Assembly: GCF_017893945.1 (NCBI RefSeq)
Contig: NZ_CP054257.1
Location: forward strand, 2,562,238 to 2,626,237
From: Treponema parvum
Lineage (GTDB): Bacteria; Spirochaetota; Spirochaetia; Treponematales; Treponemataceae
Length of the DNA: 64,000 nt
Direction of reading: 5' to 3'
In this document: positions 1 through 8,867 of the stretch, one piece after another
How positions within the stretch are numbered: position 1 is the first letter of the stretch
How the letters are laid out: each line of letters begins with the position of its first letter
The notes under the pieces: model-generated
The model's input: the letters and a program-made list of their open reading frames with translations, nothing else
The model's database searches: none
What the model was told of the DNA's origin: nothing
Program-made: the position numbers and the translations under genes

Positions 1-3000
1 AATTTTCCGTCTACGGAAGTGTATGCGAAAAAGATTTTTGTCCGCGATTTTTTAAATAAAAAAGCGTTCGACCAAGGCGTCCGAGCGGAAAGGGAAAACC
101 GAGAAAGCGTTTTGGAAGAGCTTATTCTGCTTTATCTTGCAAACGAAAATCCGGCTTTCAAACCTTTTAAAATTCTGTTCGACGATTCTCCTCTTAAAGA
201 GCTTTCAATATACAAGGATGCGTGGACGGAAATCAAGGCGTTTTTTAAAGCAAAACCGGTGTTCGGACCGTTCAGCCACGATCTCATCACCATGCTGAGG
301 GAACCTGTCATTTTCAGTCCTAACGACTTACGCGGCCAGCTGGAATACATAAAAAAACATTGGGTTCCGTTTTTCCCCGAGCTCGCGGAAATAGTTTCGC
401 TTCTCTTGTCTTCGCTTGATCTTCTTTCCGAAGAAGCTAAAGCCGCTTGGAGGGCGCCGAATGCGGGCGGAGCTCTTCCCGACATGTCGGCGTACAGTTA
501 TGAAAATTTAATGAACGAGTACGAAAGGTTTAGTCCCGACCGGGAATGGATGCCGAAAGTGGTTCTTATGGCAAAATCCGTTCTGGTTTGGCTTGATCAG
601 CTCGGCAAAAAATATAACAGAAGCATAACCCGTCTGGATCAAATTCCCGACGAAGAGATAAACATACTTGCCGACGAAGGCTTTACGGGGCTTTGGCTCA
701 TAGGTTTGTGGGAAAGAAGCTCTGCAAGCCGCCGCATAAAACAGCTGTGCGGAAATCCCGAGGCGGCAGCGAGCGCTTATAGCCTTTACGATTACGACAT
801 CGCAGCGAATATCGGCGGCTGGGACGCGATAAACGACCTTAGGTTCCGTCTCTGGAAGCGCGGAATAAGGCTTGCATCCGACATGGTTCCGAATCATACG
901 GGAATGGATTCCCGCTGGATTTCCGAAAAACCGGATCTGTTTATCCAGCGCAAAGACAATCCTTTTCCTCAATACACTTTTAACGGGGAAGATCTTTCTC
1001 ACGACCCGCGCATAGGCATATACCTTGAAGACCACTATTACAACAGATCGGACTGCGCCGTCGTTTTTAAGCGGGTGGACAAGGCTACGGGCGACGTTCG
1101 CTATATTTATCACGGTAACGACGGAACGGGCATGCCGTGGAACGATACGGCTCAAATCGATTTTTTAAATCCTGCCGCCCGTGAAGAAATAATCCAAAAA
1201 ATTTTGCATGTCGCAAGAAATTTTCCCATAATCCGGTTTGACGCCGCCATGGTTTTGGCAAAAAAACACATACGGCGGCTTTGGTATCCGGAGCCGGGAA
1301 GGGGCGGCGACATAGCTACAAGAAGCGAAACACAGCTGTCTACAAAACAGTTTGAAGACGCCATTCCTCAGGAATTTTGGCGTGAAGTTGTGGACAGGGT
1401 TGCAAAGGAAGTTCCGGACACCCTGCTTTTGGCCGAAGCGTTTTGGATGATGGAAGGATATTTTGTTCGCACCCTCGGAATGCACCGCGTGTACAACAGT
1501 GCGTTTATGAATATGCTAAAAAAAGAGGAAAACCAAAAATACCGGGACACCGTGAAGAATACTCTTGCCTTCGATCCGCAGGTTTTAAAACGCTTCGTCA
1601 ATTTTATGAATAATCCCGATGAAGAAACCGCTGTTGCCCAGTTCGGCAAGGGCGACAAATATTTCGGCGTATGCACCCTTATGGTAACGATGCCGGGACT
1701 TCCCCTGTTCGGCCACGGGCAGATCGAAGGCTTTGAAGAAAAATACGGTATGGAATACACGAGGGCTTACAAATACGAAGTGCCCGACGAAGGTCTCATA
1801 GAGCGTCATCGCAAAGTGATCTTTCCTCTCATGAAAAAACGCTACCTCTTTGCCCAGATCGACGATTTTTTGTTCTTCGACGTATGGAACGGTTCTTTTG
1901 TGAACGAGAATGTCTTTGCGTATTCAAACCGATGCGGCGACGAAAAAGCCGTAGTTTTTTATAACAACAAATATGAAAGGGCTTTCGGCACGATAAAGCA
2001 GTCGGTTCCCTATGCGGTAAATACGGGCGGCGAAGGCGAAGTTCAAATGCGCTCCAGAAGCATAGGAGAAGGACTGGGGCTCTCTTCGGAGCAAGGAAGA
2101 TACTGCATATTCCGCGATCTGTCGAGCGGCCTTTGGTACGTGCGCGAAAGCTCGGATATATACCGAAACGGCCTGTTTGTGAGTTTGAACGGGTTTGAAA
2201 CTCAGGTTCTGCTTGACATACGCGAAGTTGCGGACGCGGCGGACGGGAAATGGGGAATTTTGTGCAGTAATTTGGCGGGCAAGGGCGTCCCCGATCTGGA
2301 AATTGCATGGCAGGAGCTTGCGTACAAAGAACTGTATGAAGCGCTGGGCGCCTTTATGTCGGCGGAATTCATAAGATCCGTAAACGGAATTTTATATCCG
2401 GCGGATATTCCGCCTGAAACCGAAAGCGGCTCGGCTGTCCGCATGCATGGCGGCGCGGATACCGCCGGCGCGGCTGCCGAAGGCAAAAACTCCGCCTATG
2501 CGGATGCCGCAGAAAATGACTCGGCTGTCCGCGCCGCTGTGGGCGGCCGCACAGATTCTGCCGGCGCTGCCGCAGCGTTGAAATCGCTAAATTCGATCCT
2601 CGGAAAGGTAAAGCCGTATGCGCTCGTCTTTTATTCTTCGGCCGCAGAGTTTTACGCAAAAGAAAAAACCTCTGCGGATAATGAGAACTTAAAGCCTGTA
2701 GGTGCGGCAAAGATGATGAGCGCCGTAAAGACGGCGGATAGCGCAAAGCCGGTGGGCTCCGTAAAGCCGGCCTCCTTTATGCCGGAAAAAGAATTCCGCA
2801 CGTTTTCAAAAAAAGCCGAAATTCTTGTCAATCTTGCCCAAAAGTCCCGAAATCTTAAATCTTCTGAAAACGATGCGCTTTCAAAATTTGCGGCAGAAAA
2901 TCCTCTGTCACTGAACGCTTTGTTCTGCTTGGCGGCGACAGGCAGTTTTGCAAAAACATCGGCCGCGCTTAAATGGGCATTGCCCAGAAAATTTTGCGCT

Positions 3001-3477
3001 TTCTTCGCCGATGCGGGAATAACCGCTCCCGGTTTGTATAAGGATCTTGAAACTATGTTCATCTTAGGCGGATTTACTCCTTTTAAAAAGCAAAAACTTA
3101 AAAACGAGGTTTCAAAGAGCTTAATAAAAAAAGACGCATATTCGGTTGCAAAATTCATGATGAAAAGCGAATTTTCGGCCGCCTTATGCGGTGTAAATGA
3201 GTTCGGCGGAGTGCTGTGGTTTAATAAAGAAGCTTCGGAGAGATCTTTAAACCTTTTTGCCGCCCTTAACATGTTTGAACTTGAAGCCTCCGTGCGCGGA
3301 GACTCTCTTGCCGAAAAACAAAGCGCCGTCTTGAAAATGCACAAGATGCTTTCGGACGCTCAAAAAAAATCCGAGTATAAGGTGGAAAGATTCTTAAAGG
3401 AATTCGAACCTAACGGAAAGCCCTTGAAAACAGTCAAAGAAAAAAGCGCAAAGGCCGTTAAAGCGCCTGCCGAATAA
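1..3477 (+). CDS. GH13 (alpha-amylase family) glycoside hydrolase, 5'-truncated by window edge
   Basis: The reading frame is open back to base 1, so the start codon lies outside the window and the GTG at 19 is probably internal. GH13 motifs appear in order: region I DMVPNH (codons at about 880-900), region II IRFDAAMVLAKKH with the nucleophile Asp, region III LLAEAF with the acid/base Glu, and region IV NNPDEE, where the usual His of NHD is Pro but the Asp stays. The family cuts or rearranges alpha-glucans; no signal peptide can be judged because the N-terminus is missing. Two low-complexity stretches lie in the C-terminal part, one Ala/Gly-rich (about 2410-2580) and one Lys/Pro/Ser/Ala-rich (about 2695-2790). 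They look like disordered linkers before a helical tail rich in Lys and Ala. Exact substrate is unknown. Confidence 0.85.
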   Translation, partial: NFPSTEVYAKKIFVRDFLNKKAFDQGVRAERENRESVLEELILLYLANENPAFKPFKILFDDSPLKELSIYKDAWTEIKAFFKAKPVFGPFSHDLITMLREPVIFSPNDLRGQLEYIKKHWVPFFPELAEIVSLLLSSLDLLSEEAKAAWRAPNAGGALPDMSAYSYENLMNEYERFSPDREWMPKVVLMAKSVLVWLDQLGKKYNRSITRLDQIPDEEINILADEGFTGLWLIGLWERSSASRRIKQLCGNPEAAASAYSLYDYDIAANIGGWDAINDLRFRLWKRGIRLASDMVPNHTGMDSRWISEKPDLFIQRKDNPFPQYTFNGEDLSHDPRIGIYLEDHYYNRSDCAVVFKRVDKATGDVRYIYHGNDGTGMPWNDTAQIDFLNPAAREEIIQKILHVARNFPIIRFDAAMVLAKKHIRRLWYPEPGRGGDIATRSETQLSTKQFEDAIPQEFWREVVDRVAKEVPDTLLLAEAFWMMEGYFVRTLGMHRVYNSAFMNMLKKEENQKYRDTVKNTLAFDPQVLKRFVNFMNNPDEETAVAQFGKGDKYFGVCTLMVTMPGLPLFGHGQIEGFEEKYGMEYTRAYKYEVPDEGLIERHRKVIFPLMKKRYLFAQIDDFLFFDVWNGSFVNENVFAYSNRCGDEKAVVFYNNKYERAFGTIKQSVPYAVNTGGEGEVQMRSRSIGEGLGLSSEQGRYCIFRDLSSGLWYVRESSDIYRNGLFVSLNGFETQVLLDIREVADAADGKWGILCSNLAGKGVPDLEIAWQELAYKELYEALGAFMSAEFIRSVNGILYPADIPPETESGSAVRMHGGADTAGAAAEGKNSAYADAAENDSAVRAAVGGRTDSAGAAAALKSLNSILGKVKPYALVFYSSAAEFYAKEKTSADNENLKPVGAAKMMSAVKTADSAKPVGSVKPASFMPEKEFRTFSKKAEILVNLAQKSRNLKSSENDALSKFAAENPLSLNALFCLAATGSFAKTSAALKWALPRKFCAFFADAGITAPGLYKDLETMFILGGFTPFKKQKLKNEVSKSLIKKDAYSVAKFMMKSEFSAALCGVNEFGGVLWFNKEASERSLNLFAALNMFELEASVRGDSLAEKQSAVLKMHKMLSDAQKKSEYKVERFLKEFEPNGKPLKTVKEKSAKAVKAPAE

Positions 3478-3553
3478 GGCTCGTCGCAACTTGCAGGCGG
3501 CGCGGCATTGTCGTGACGGAAGCCCTGCCGGCGTGTCATTTTCAGTGCGGCAT

Positions 3554-4885
3554 TTAAAAACTTGCGGCCGTAAAATTTTTTGATACGTCCCGCGCTATGC
3601 TTAAGACTTCGCTTGAAGACCTCATTAGAGGCTTTCCTATATGCGCGGGGCGGACGGAAGCGGCAACATTTTCAGGCATTTGCAGATTTTCCCCGATACA
3701 TCGGCGTATAAAATCCGCATCGAGCGACGGATGATCGTTTACAACTAAGACAAGGGTTCCGTTGTCTTGGTACGTAGCGGCTTTTTGCTTTAGAGCAGCC
3801 GCGTAAGCGCTCGCCGTGTTTTTATCTGCGTAAAGGTGATATTTCATAAACAGCTCTTTTGCGGCAAAGACCGTATCGTCGTCCGTGATCTTAGCTGCAT
3901 AAACAAGGTTATGCATGAGAGCCGTATTTGCGGAAAAAATTTCTTCCAATCTTTCAAGGTTTGAAAGGCAGGAAGGATCAGTTTTTCCGCGCTCGTTCAC
4001 CGGTACGAGGGCGTCGAGCATCACGCAGCGGCCTGCAGGATCCACCGTAAGGGCGTCGGTCGCCGGCAGGATAAAGCCCGAAACGGGCATGGCGATCTTC
4101 CAGCTGTAAAGCCCTGCCGTAACGTTGCTGAAATTTCCCGGCGGCATGGCATAGTAAATATTTCCCGTTACTTCTCTCTTTAACCTTGAAAATGCAAAAG
4201 GATAGAAAAATGCCTGAGGAAAAAGTCTTCCTATGTTTGCCGTGTTTGCGACGGTCAGATTAAGATCTTCGACGTTTTTATGATCCGAAAAAATATCTTT
4301 TACGATTTTATTGCAATCTTCGATATTTCCGTCAATCTCTATCGGAAAAAGGTTTCCCCCGTTCCAAATAAGATCTTCTTCCGAAAGTCCTTTTACGGAA
4401 TTTTTAGGGAACAAAAGTACGGCCTTTATGCGTTTTTTGCCGCGCAGCGCGTTCGCTAAAGAGGCCGCCAGAGCGGAGGCGTTTACGTCAAGGATGACGG
4501 CGTTTGTGTCCTTCATCAAAAGTATGTTTTCAAGGGCTTCGATGAGGTAGCTTACGCCGAAATCGCGGTGCCACCCTGTAGGGCCGTGAAAAAGTTCCAA
4601 AGTATAAAGCCCCTTGTCCAATTTGGACAGTTTGGGTTCATAAGGAAACGCTTGTGCGGCTATCGCTTCGCATATTATCGGACTGAACTCTTCGTTTACG
4701 CATGCGAGCGTAAGAGCTCCCGCAACGGAAGCGTAGGTCGTTTTTTCATTTGTAAATAAGATCCATCGGCGCAGGTCGTTCACTTCCGCAGGAACGTAAA
4801 GACCTCCGTCTCCCGGCATGCAGTCGCGAATAGCTTGTTCAAAGCCTACGTTCAATTTTTTATTTCTCGTACTGGTAAAACGCAT
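3554..4885 (-). CDS. Threonine synthase homologue lacking the PLP lysine (possible pseudoenzyme)
   Basis: The 443-residue protein matches threonine synthase (ThrC) along its length: an N-terminal segment with DGGLYVP, the FHGPT motif, a GNF loop near residue 251 and a SNLERL motif near residues 310-320. ThrC converts O-phosphohomoserine to threonine using PLP bound to a Lys in a GPT-x-x-FKD context. Here that segment reads GPTGWHRDFG, so Arg107 replaces the Lys. The phosphate-clamping TSGDTG stretch is DVNASA (residues 133-138), and GNFG is GNFS. The frame is intact and of normal length, which argues against recent decay. It starts at an ATG placed 6 nt after a strong -10 box. Threonine synthase activity is doubtful; a regulatory or new binding role is inference. 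Confidence 0.85.
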   Translation of the reverse strand: MRFTSTRNKKLNVGFEQAIRDCMPGDGGLYVPAEVNDLRRWILFTNEKTTYASVAGALTLACVNEEFSPIICEAIAAQAFPYEPKLSKLDKGLYTLELFHGPTGWHRDFGVSYLIEALENILLMKDTNAVILDVNASALAASLANALRGKKRIKAVLLFPKNSVKGLSEEDLIWNGGNLFPIEIDGNIEDCNKIVKDIFSDHKNVEDLNLTVANTANIGRLFPQAFFYPFAFSRLKREVTGNIYYAMPPGNFSNVTAGLYSWKIAMPVSGFILPATDALTVDPAGRCVMLDALVPVNERGKTDPSCLSNLERLEEIFSANTALMHNLVYAAKITDDDTVFAAKELFMKYHLYADKNTASAYAAALKQKAATYQDNGTLVLVVNDHPSLDADFIRRCIGENLQMPENVAASVRPAHIGKPLMRSSSEVLSIARDVSKNFTAASF

Positions 4886-4920
4886 AAAAAGATTATATCA
4901 CTATATGAGAGCTTTGCCAA
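4886..4920 (-). promoter_or_regulatory. Promoter of the threonine-synthase homologue, leaderless arrangement
   Basis: On the minus strand, -35 TTGGCA (4915-4920), a 17-nt spacer and -10 TATAAT (4892-4897) preceded by TGA (extended -10). Only six bases separate the -10 from the ATG, so transcription should begin at or next to the start codon. No Shine-Dalgarno sequence is present. Confidence 0.75.
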
Positions 4921-4955
4921 AGGTGCCGGATGCGACCGTCAACCGCAGTCGATTA

Positions 4956-4971
4956 TTTTATTGCAATAAAA
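4956..4971. repeat. Perfect 16-bp palindrome in a divergent intergenic region
   Basis: TTTTATTG followed directly by its reverse complement CAATAAAA. It sits between the divergent ThrC-like and DUF3015 genes and overlaps the candidate -35 (TTGCAA, 4961-4966) of the latter, a position suited to an operator. No regulator is known. Confidence 0.4.
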
Positions 4972-4989
4972 AAAACTTTATTGTATCAT
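4961..4989 (+). promoter_or_regulatory. Candidate promoter of the DUF3015 gene
   Basis: TTGCAA (4961-4966), 17-nt spacer, TATCAT (4984-4989). It would give a leader of about 85 nt ending in the strong AGGAGG site at 5072-5077. Confidence 0.4.
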
Positions 4990-5081
4990 ATTTATTATAT
5001 TAAAATCGAAACGGCTTAAAATGTTCTTTAAATCCCGTTTTGCAACGAGACCGATTCGGTTTTATAAAAACAGGAGGCTTT

Positions 5082-5525
5082 ATGCTTAAAAAGAAATTTG
5101 CGATTGCATTGGCTGTTGCGTCATTGGCGTTTACGGCAAGCACATTTGCAACGGCTGTAGGTCCGGGTCTCGGATATGTATTCTTCGGCAAAAAGAGCGG
5201 TGCCGGATGGGACATCCTTGCCGCTACGACAAACGGATGCTGTTTCACTCAATTTTTTGCCATCACGTTCGGAACGTCCGGATATGAAGGCGGACTTATC
5301 GGTATGGAAGAAACCGATAAATTCATTGCCGAAAACATGGACTCTCTTGCGGCGGACATAGCAAAAGGCGACGGCGAATATGTCGACACCCTTTCGACCA
5401 TGCTTAATGTCGCGGATAAAGTGGCATTTAAAGCTGCCCTGCAGGATAACTTTGATGAAATTTTCTCTTCATCCGAAGTTTCTGCAAAAGAAGTCAGCGC
5501 AAAGATCTATTCTTTTGTAGGCTAA
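5082..5525 (+). CDS. DUF3015 family exported protein
   Basis: A 147-residue product with a clear Sec signal peptide (MLKKK followed by an Ala/Val/Leu-rich core ending near TFATA). After cleavage come GPGLGYVFFGKKSG and ATTNG, then TFGTSG, the Gly-rich pattern of DUF3015 proteins found in the periplasm of Gram-negative bacteria. The C-terminal half is acidic and helical. The start is set by AGGAGG at 5072-5077, five bases before the ATG; an upstream in-frame ATG at 5040 has no such site. Biochemical role of the family is unknown. It is a monocistronic gene followed by a rho-independent terminator. Confidence 0.75.
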   Translation: MLKKKFAIALAVASLAFTASTFATAVGPGLGYVFFGKKSGAGWDILAATTNGCCFTQFFAITFGTSGYEGGLIGMEETDKFIAENMDSLAADIAKGDGEYVDTLSTMLNVADKVAFKAALQDNFDEIFSSSEVSAKEVSAKIYSFVG

Positions 5526-5547
5526 GCTGACCTTCTATCTTTGTAAG

Positions 5548-5584
5548 ACAGGGTGCGGTAAAGTCCGCATCCTGTTATTTTTTT
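5548..5584 (+). terminator. Rho-independent terminator after the DUF3015 gene
   Basis: An 11-bp stem ACAGGGTGCGG / CCGCATCCTGT (one G-U pair) around the loop TAAAGT, followed by a T-rich tract. Confidence 0.85.
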
Positions 5585-5691
5585 GCCTACTTTTTTGTTG
5601 TTCAATGAAATGGCGAGTTTTGAAAGCGAGATGCGGCGGCGGGATTCCCAGCTGCGCACAGCTTTAAGCGTTATACTCACGGAATTCTTCT

Positions 5692-7608
5692 ATGCACAAG
5701 GCGACGGTTTCACTTACAATTCTTTTGCTCCTTATTCGGTTTTTTCCGGCCTTTTCAGAGCCCGTAAACTCCGGCGGATATGAAAAATCCGCAGAATTTG
5801 CCGTAAAAAAAGCGCAGGAAATGCGGCTCTCCGAAGATCCGTATTGGCACACATTGCTGCACTATAAACCAGCCGGAGAAGGGCGTTATAAAAGTCTTAT
5901 AGACGATCCCAAATTCTTTTGTGCAAAAAACGGAAAAACCGATCCCGCTGCGGAACTTTCGGCTACTTTAAAGGCTTTTTTTGCGCTTCCCGTAGAAGGC
6001 GAACGCCATGCGGCAGCGCGTTTCCCGGGCAGGTATGCATGGCTTTGCCGTAAGCTCGGTTTACAAACCCAGGATTTTCCTTATGACGGCGACGCCGAAT
6101 ATTCAAGTCTCATAAAACTTCTTCGCCCCGGTTCGATTTACTTGGTTTTCCCTTCCGGCTATATGAAAAATCCCGCTTCCGTATTCGGACATACCTTGAT
6201 CCTTGTTGAAACGGAAGGCAGGCCCCAGCTGCTTGCCAATTCCATAAGCTACGGGGCTATTACAACTTTAAACACCGGCTTTGTTTACGCCCTTTTGGGG
6301 CTCGTGGGCGGGTTTCACGGTTATTACGGCTTTAGTCCCTATTATGAAAAGATAAAAGAATATGCAAACATGGATATGCGCGACATGTGGGAATACCGCT
6401 TTAATTTTACGGAAGAAGAAAAAGACAGACTTTTGCGCCACCTTCTTGATATGACTGGCATATATTCAAATTATTATTTTATAAGCGAAAATTGTTCGTA
6501 TAATCTGCTTTTTTTAATAGAAGCGGCCCGGCCTGAAACAAAGATAACTCAAGTAGTGTCGGGCGTGGTAGAGCCCGTTGCGACAATAAAGGCCATGTAC
6601 TCCGCCGGATTATACGACGACTTTGTATACAGACCTTCGCTCTTTAAAAGAATAGAAACATTAAAAACCGCTTTGAGCGCGGAACAAAATAGATACGTAA
6701 AATCTCTTTGCACGGGCAAAAAAACGGTAAAGGATTTTCCTTTTGAAACTTCGGATAAAGAAACGCAGGCTGTAATTTGGGAGATTTCGGCGGAATATCT
6801 TCAATACCTTCTCAACAACGGAAAGATCAGCCCGGAAGAATACAGGCCGCGCTATGTCGAAGTTTTATCCGAAAGACGAAAACTCGGCGCGATAAAATAC
6901 GATGCAAAAACAGAAATCCCTAAGGCGCCGCACACGGCGCACGGTTCAAAGAAAATCGCCTTAGGATGCGGAAAAGACGCCGGCGGAAACTACCTCGGCT
7001 TTAATTGCAGGCTTACTGCGCACGAGCAGCTTGAAAATTCCGCCGGCTACAGCGATAATTCTCAGCTCTTGTTTTTCAACGTAGACGGGCGATTGAGGCC
7101 TATGACAAACGAATTTTATCTAAAGCATGCCCTCCTTGCCGATATTATCTCTTTGCCGGTTTCCGACATATATTTTTTTAATTCAGCCGTCCGCGTTTCA
7201 TTCGGCTTAAAAAGCAGCGCCTATAAGGATAAGGATGAAAACCTTGCTCTTAATTTAAAGTTCTTATACGGTACGAGCATAAGTCCCGTTTCATGGATTC
7301 AGCTTTATTTGATGGCGGGCGCCGACGCATATTTTAATCATGAATACGACTATTATACGGATTTGCGGGCCGGCGGCGAAACCGGATTTATAACTACTTT
7401 CGGTGCGTGGAAAAATAAAATACAAGCGGAGATTTTTCAGACGCCGCTTGATCCGCAGCATCTTTTTATAACTTTTTCCGCTGACGAAGAGGTTTCGCTT
7501 TCTCAAAATTCGGCTTTAAAGGCCGGCTGCTCGCTCAACATTAACCGAAGGGAACGGCGCAGTTTATATCGTCCCGAGTGGTACTTTTCCGTCAACGCCT
7601 TTTTTTAG
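5692..7608 (+). CDS. DUF4105 (Lnb N-terminal-like) exported protein
   Basis: A 638-residue protein with an N-terminal signal peptide (MHKATVSLTILLLLIRFFPA). The first half carries the DUF4105 pattern: a GSIYLVFPSG segment, ASVFGHTLI with a conserved His, and SENCSYNLL with a conserved Asn-Cys pair. This fold is related to the N-terminal domain of a lacto-N-biosidase and is often compared with papain-like peptidases; catalysis is unproved. The second half (from about residue 400) has alternating aromatic and polar residues and ends in Phe-Phe, which suggests a beta-barrel or beta-rich outer-membrane module. The ATG lies 14 nt after a TATACT box and lacks a good Shine-Dalgarno. It converges on the PASTA gene. 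Confidence 0.7.
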   Translation: MHKATVSLTILLLLIRFFPAFSEPVNSGGYEKSAEFAVKKAQEMRLSEDPYWHTLLHYKPAGEGRYKSLIDDPKFFCAKNGKTDPAAELSATLKAFFALPVEGERHAAARFPGRYAWLCRKLGLQTQDFPYDGDAEYSSLIKLLRPGSIYLVFPSGYMKNPASVFGHTLILVETEGRPQLLANSISYGAITTLNTGFVYALLGLVGGFHGYYGFSPYYEKIKEYANMDMRDMWEYRFNFTEEEKDRLLRHLLDMTGIYSNYYFISENCSYNLLFLIEAARPETKITQVVSGVVEPVATIKAMYSAGLYDDFVYRPSLFKRIETLKTALSAEQNRYVKSLCTGKKTVKDFPFETSDKETQAVIWEISAEYLQYLLNNGKISPEEYRPRYVEVLSERRKLGAIKYDAKTEIPKAPHTAHGSKKIALGCGKDAGGNYLGFNCRLTAHEQLENSAGYSDNSQLLFFNVDGRLRPMTNEFYLKHALLADIISLPVSDIYFFNSAVRVSFGLKSSAYKDKDENLALNLKFLYGTSISPVSWIQLYLMAGADAYFNHEYDYYTDLRAGGETGFITTFGAWKNKIQAEIFQTPLDPQHLFITFSADEEVSLSQNSALKAGCSLNINRRERRSLYRPEWYFSVNAFF

Positions 7609-7723
7609 AGGAATCTTTCCGGCGCGCACGCTCCTGCCGGCCGATGTCGCGTGCCTGTCCGCCGCGCCTTGTTCAAGGATCGGCGTTTCCGAAAGTCCGC
7701 ATCCGGAAGTTCCGCCATTTCTG

Positions 7724-8857
7724 CTACTTTACAGTAGTTCTGCTTCGCTCCTTTTCCACAACATAGAGCACAAGGACGGAACCCTTCGCCAGCTCGTACG
7801 GCGCTGTGAAATTCCCGCCCGGATGGTTGAAAGCGATCAGCGTATAAGGTTCTGTTTCGGGCGACTGCACTTCGATTCTTACCGGCACGGGATAAGGATA
7901 ATTTGTAAGCGTTTCGCTTAAAATTCCAAATACAAATTCATCGCCGCCCGCCTCGGGAAAAGCAAATTCAGCCGAAACCCTTGAATAATTCGGAAGGAAT
8001 TCTTTGTCGAATGTCTGCTGCTGAACCACAGTTCCCGGAGTTTCATTTGCCTTTGCAATATGTGATGTAAAATCAAAGACTATCTTACTTGTCTGCATAA
8101 TTTCGAGCATTTCTTTTACGTTTTTACCGATTATATTCGGGACACGGGTATTTTCAAATTCCGGCCCGCGGCTCACGATGAGATTTAAGGTTACCGGTTC
8201 CGTTATGACCGTACCCGGCGCGGGATTTTGTTCAAGGATCACGCCGGGGGAAGAAACATCGGCCTTGTAAACAGGATCGGCAAGAACAATAAGCGGATTG
8301 GCCGAGCCTGCAAACAATGTCTGCAATTGCATACGGACGTCGTCAAGTATGAGTCCCTTGTAATCTTCGATATGGTCTATGACTACGCCCTTGCTTACCA
8401 CGAGCGAAATCCTGCGGCCTGCCTTTACGATCATGCCGGCGCCCGGATTTTGTTCAAGAATTTTGCCAGCGTCGCCCGGCCTTTCCGAATAGCGCAATCT
8501 TATTTTGGGATAAAGCTCCTTTTCCTGCATTTCGATGAGAGCGTCGGCCAGGGTTTGTCCCGTTACGTCGGGAACCATAACCTTTTCCTGCCCCTGCACT
8601 ACCGCAAAGAAAACCACTCCGGCGGAAAAGATCATTAGAATAAAAGCCGAAACAAAAGTAAAAATCATAGCTTTTGAATTTTTTTGAAACAGCGACAGAG
8701 TGTCCGCCGCATTTATCCGCAGTTTGTTAAAAAAGAAATTTTTAAGTTTAAAAAGAATATCCGCTGCGTTTATCTTTGTGATTTTGAATTTGTTTTTTCC
8801 GAAAAGTGAATTTTTTTTCGATCCGTCGGAATCGGAAGTTTTGTTTTCATCATCCAT
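7724..8857 (-). CDS. Membrane-anchored PASTA-domain protein
   Basis: A 377-residue protein with a basic cytoplasmic N-terminal region of about 65 residues, one transmembrane helix (about 68-90, MIFTFVSAFILMIFSAGVV) and three PASTA modules outside. Recognisable pieces are VPDVTGQTLADAL, ILEQNPGAG, VILEQNPAPGT, VPNIIGKNVKEML and a third QQQTF segment. PASTA domains bind peptidoglycan or muropeptides and usually belong to Ser/Thr kinases or penicillin-binding proteins; here no kinase or transpeptidase domain is attached. It is the last gene of a hisAIE-hisD-def-fmt cluster, ten bases after fmt, so it is probably co-transcribed with translation-start genes. Confidence 0.85.
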   Translation of the reverse strand: MDDENKTSDSDGSKKNSLFGKNKFKITKINAADILFKLKNFFFNKLRINAADTLSLFQKNSKAMIFTFVSAFILMIFSAGVVFFAVVQGQEKVMVPDVTGQTLADALIEMQEKELYPKIRLRYSERPGDAGKILEQNPGAGMIVKAGRRISLVVSKGVVIDHIEDYKGLILDDVRMQLQTLFAGSANPLIVLADPVYKADVSSPGVILEQNPAPGTVITEPVTLNLIVSRGPEFENTRVPNIIGKNVKEMLEIMQTSKIVFDFTSHIAKANETPGTVVQQQTFDKEFLPNYSRVSAEFAFPEAGGDEFVFGILSETLTNYPYPVPVRIEVQSPETEPYTLIAFNHPGGNFTAPYELAKGSVLVLYVVEKERSRTTVK

Positions 8858-8867
8858 AGCGTTTCCT

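Noticed and set aside
508..1155. 215-codon minus-strand frame inside the amylase gene
   Set aside because: Shadow of the coding strand; no family resemblance, and the plus frame has full GH13 motifs.
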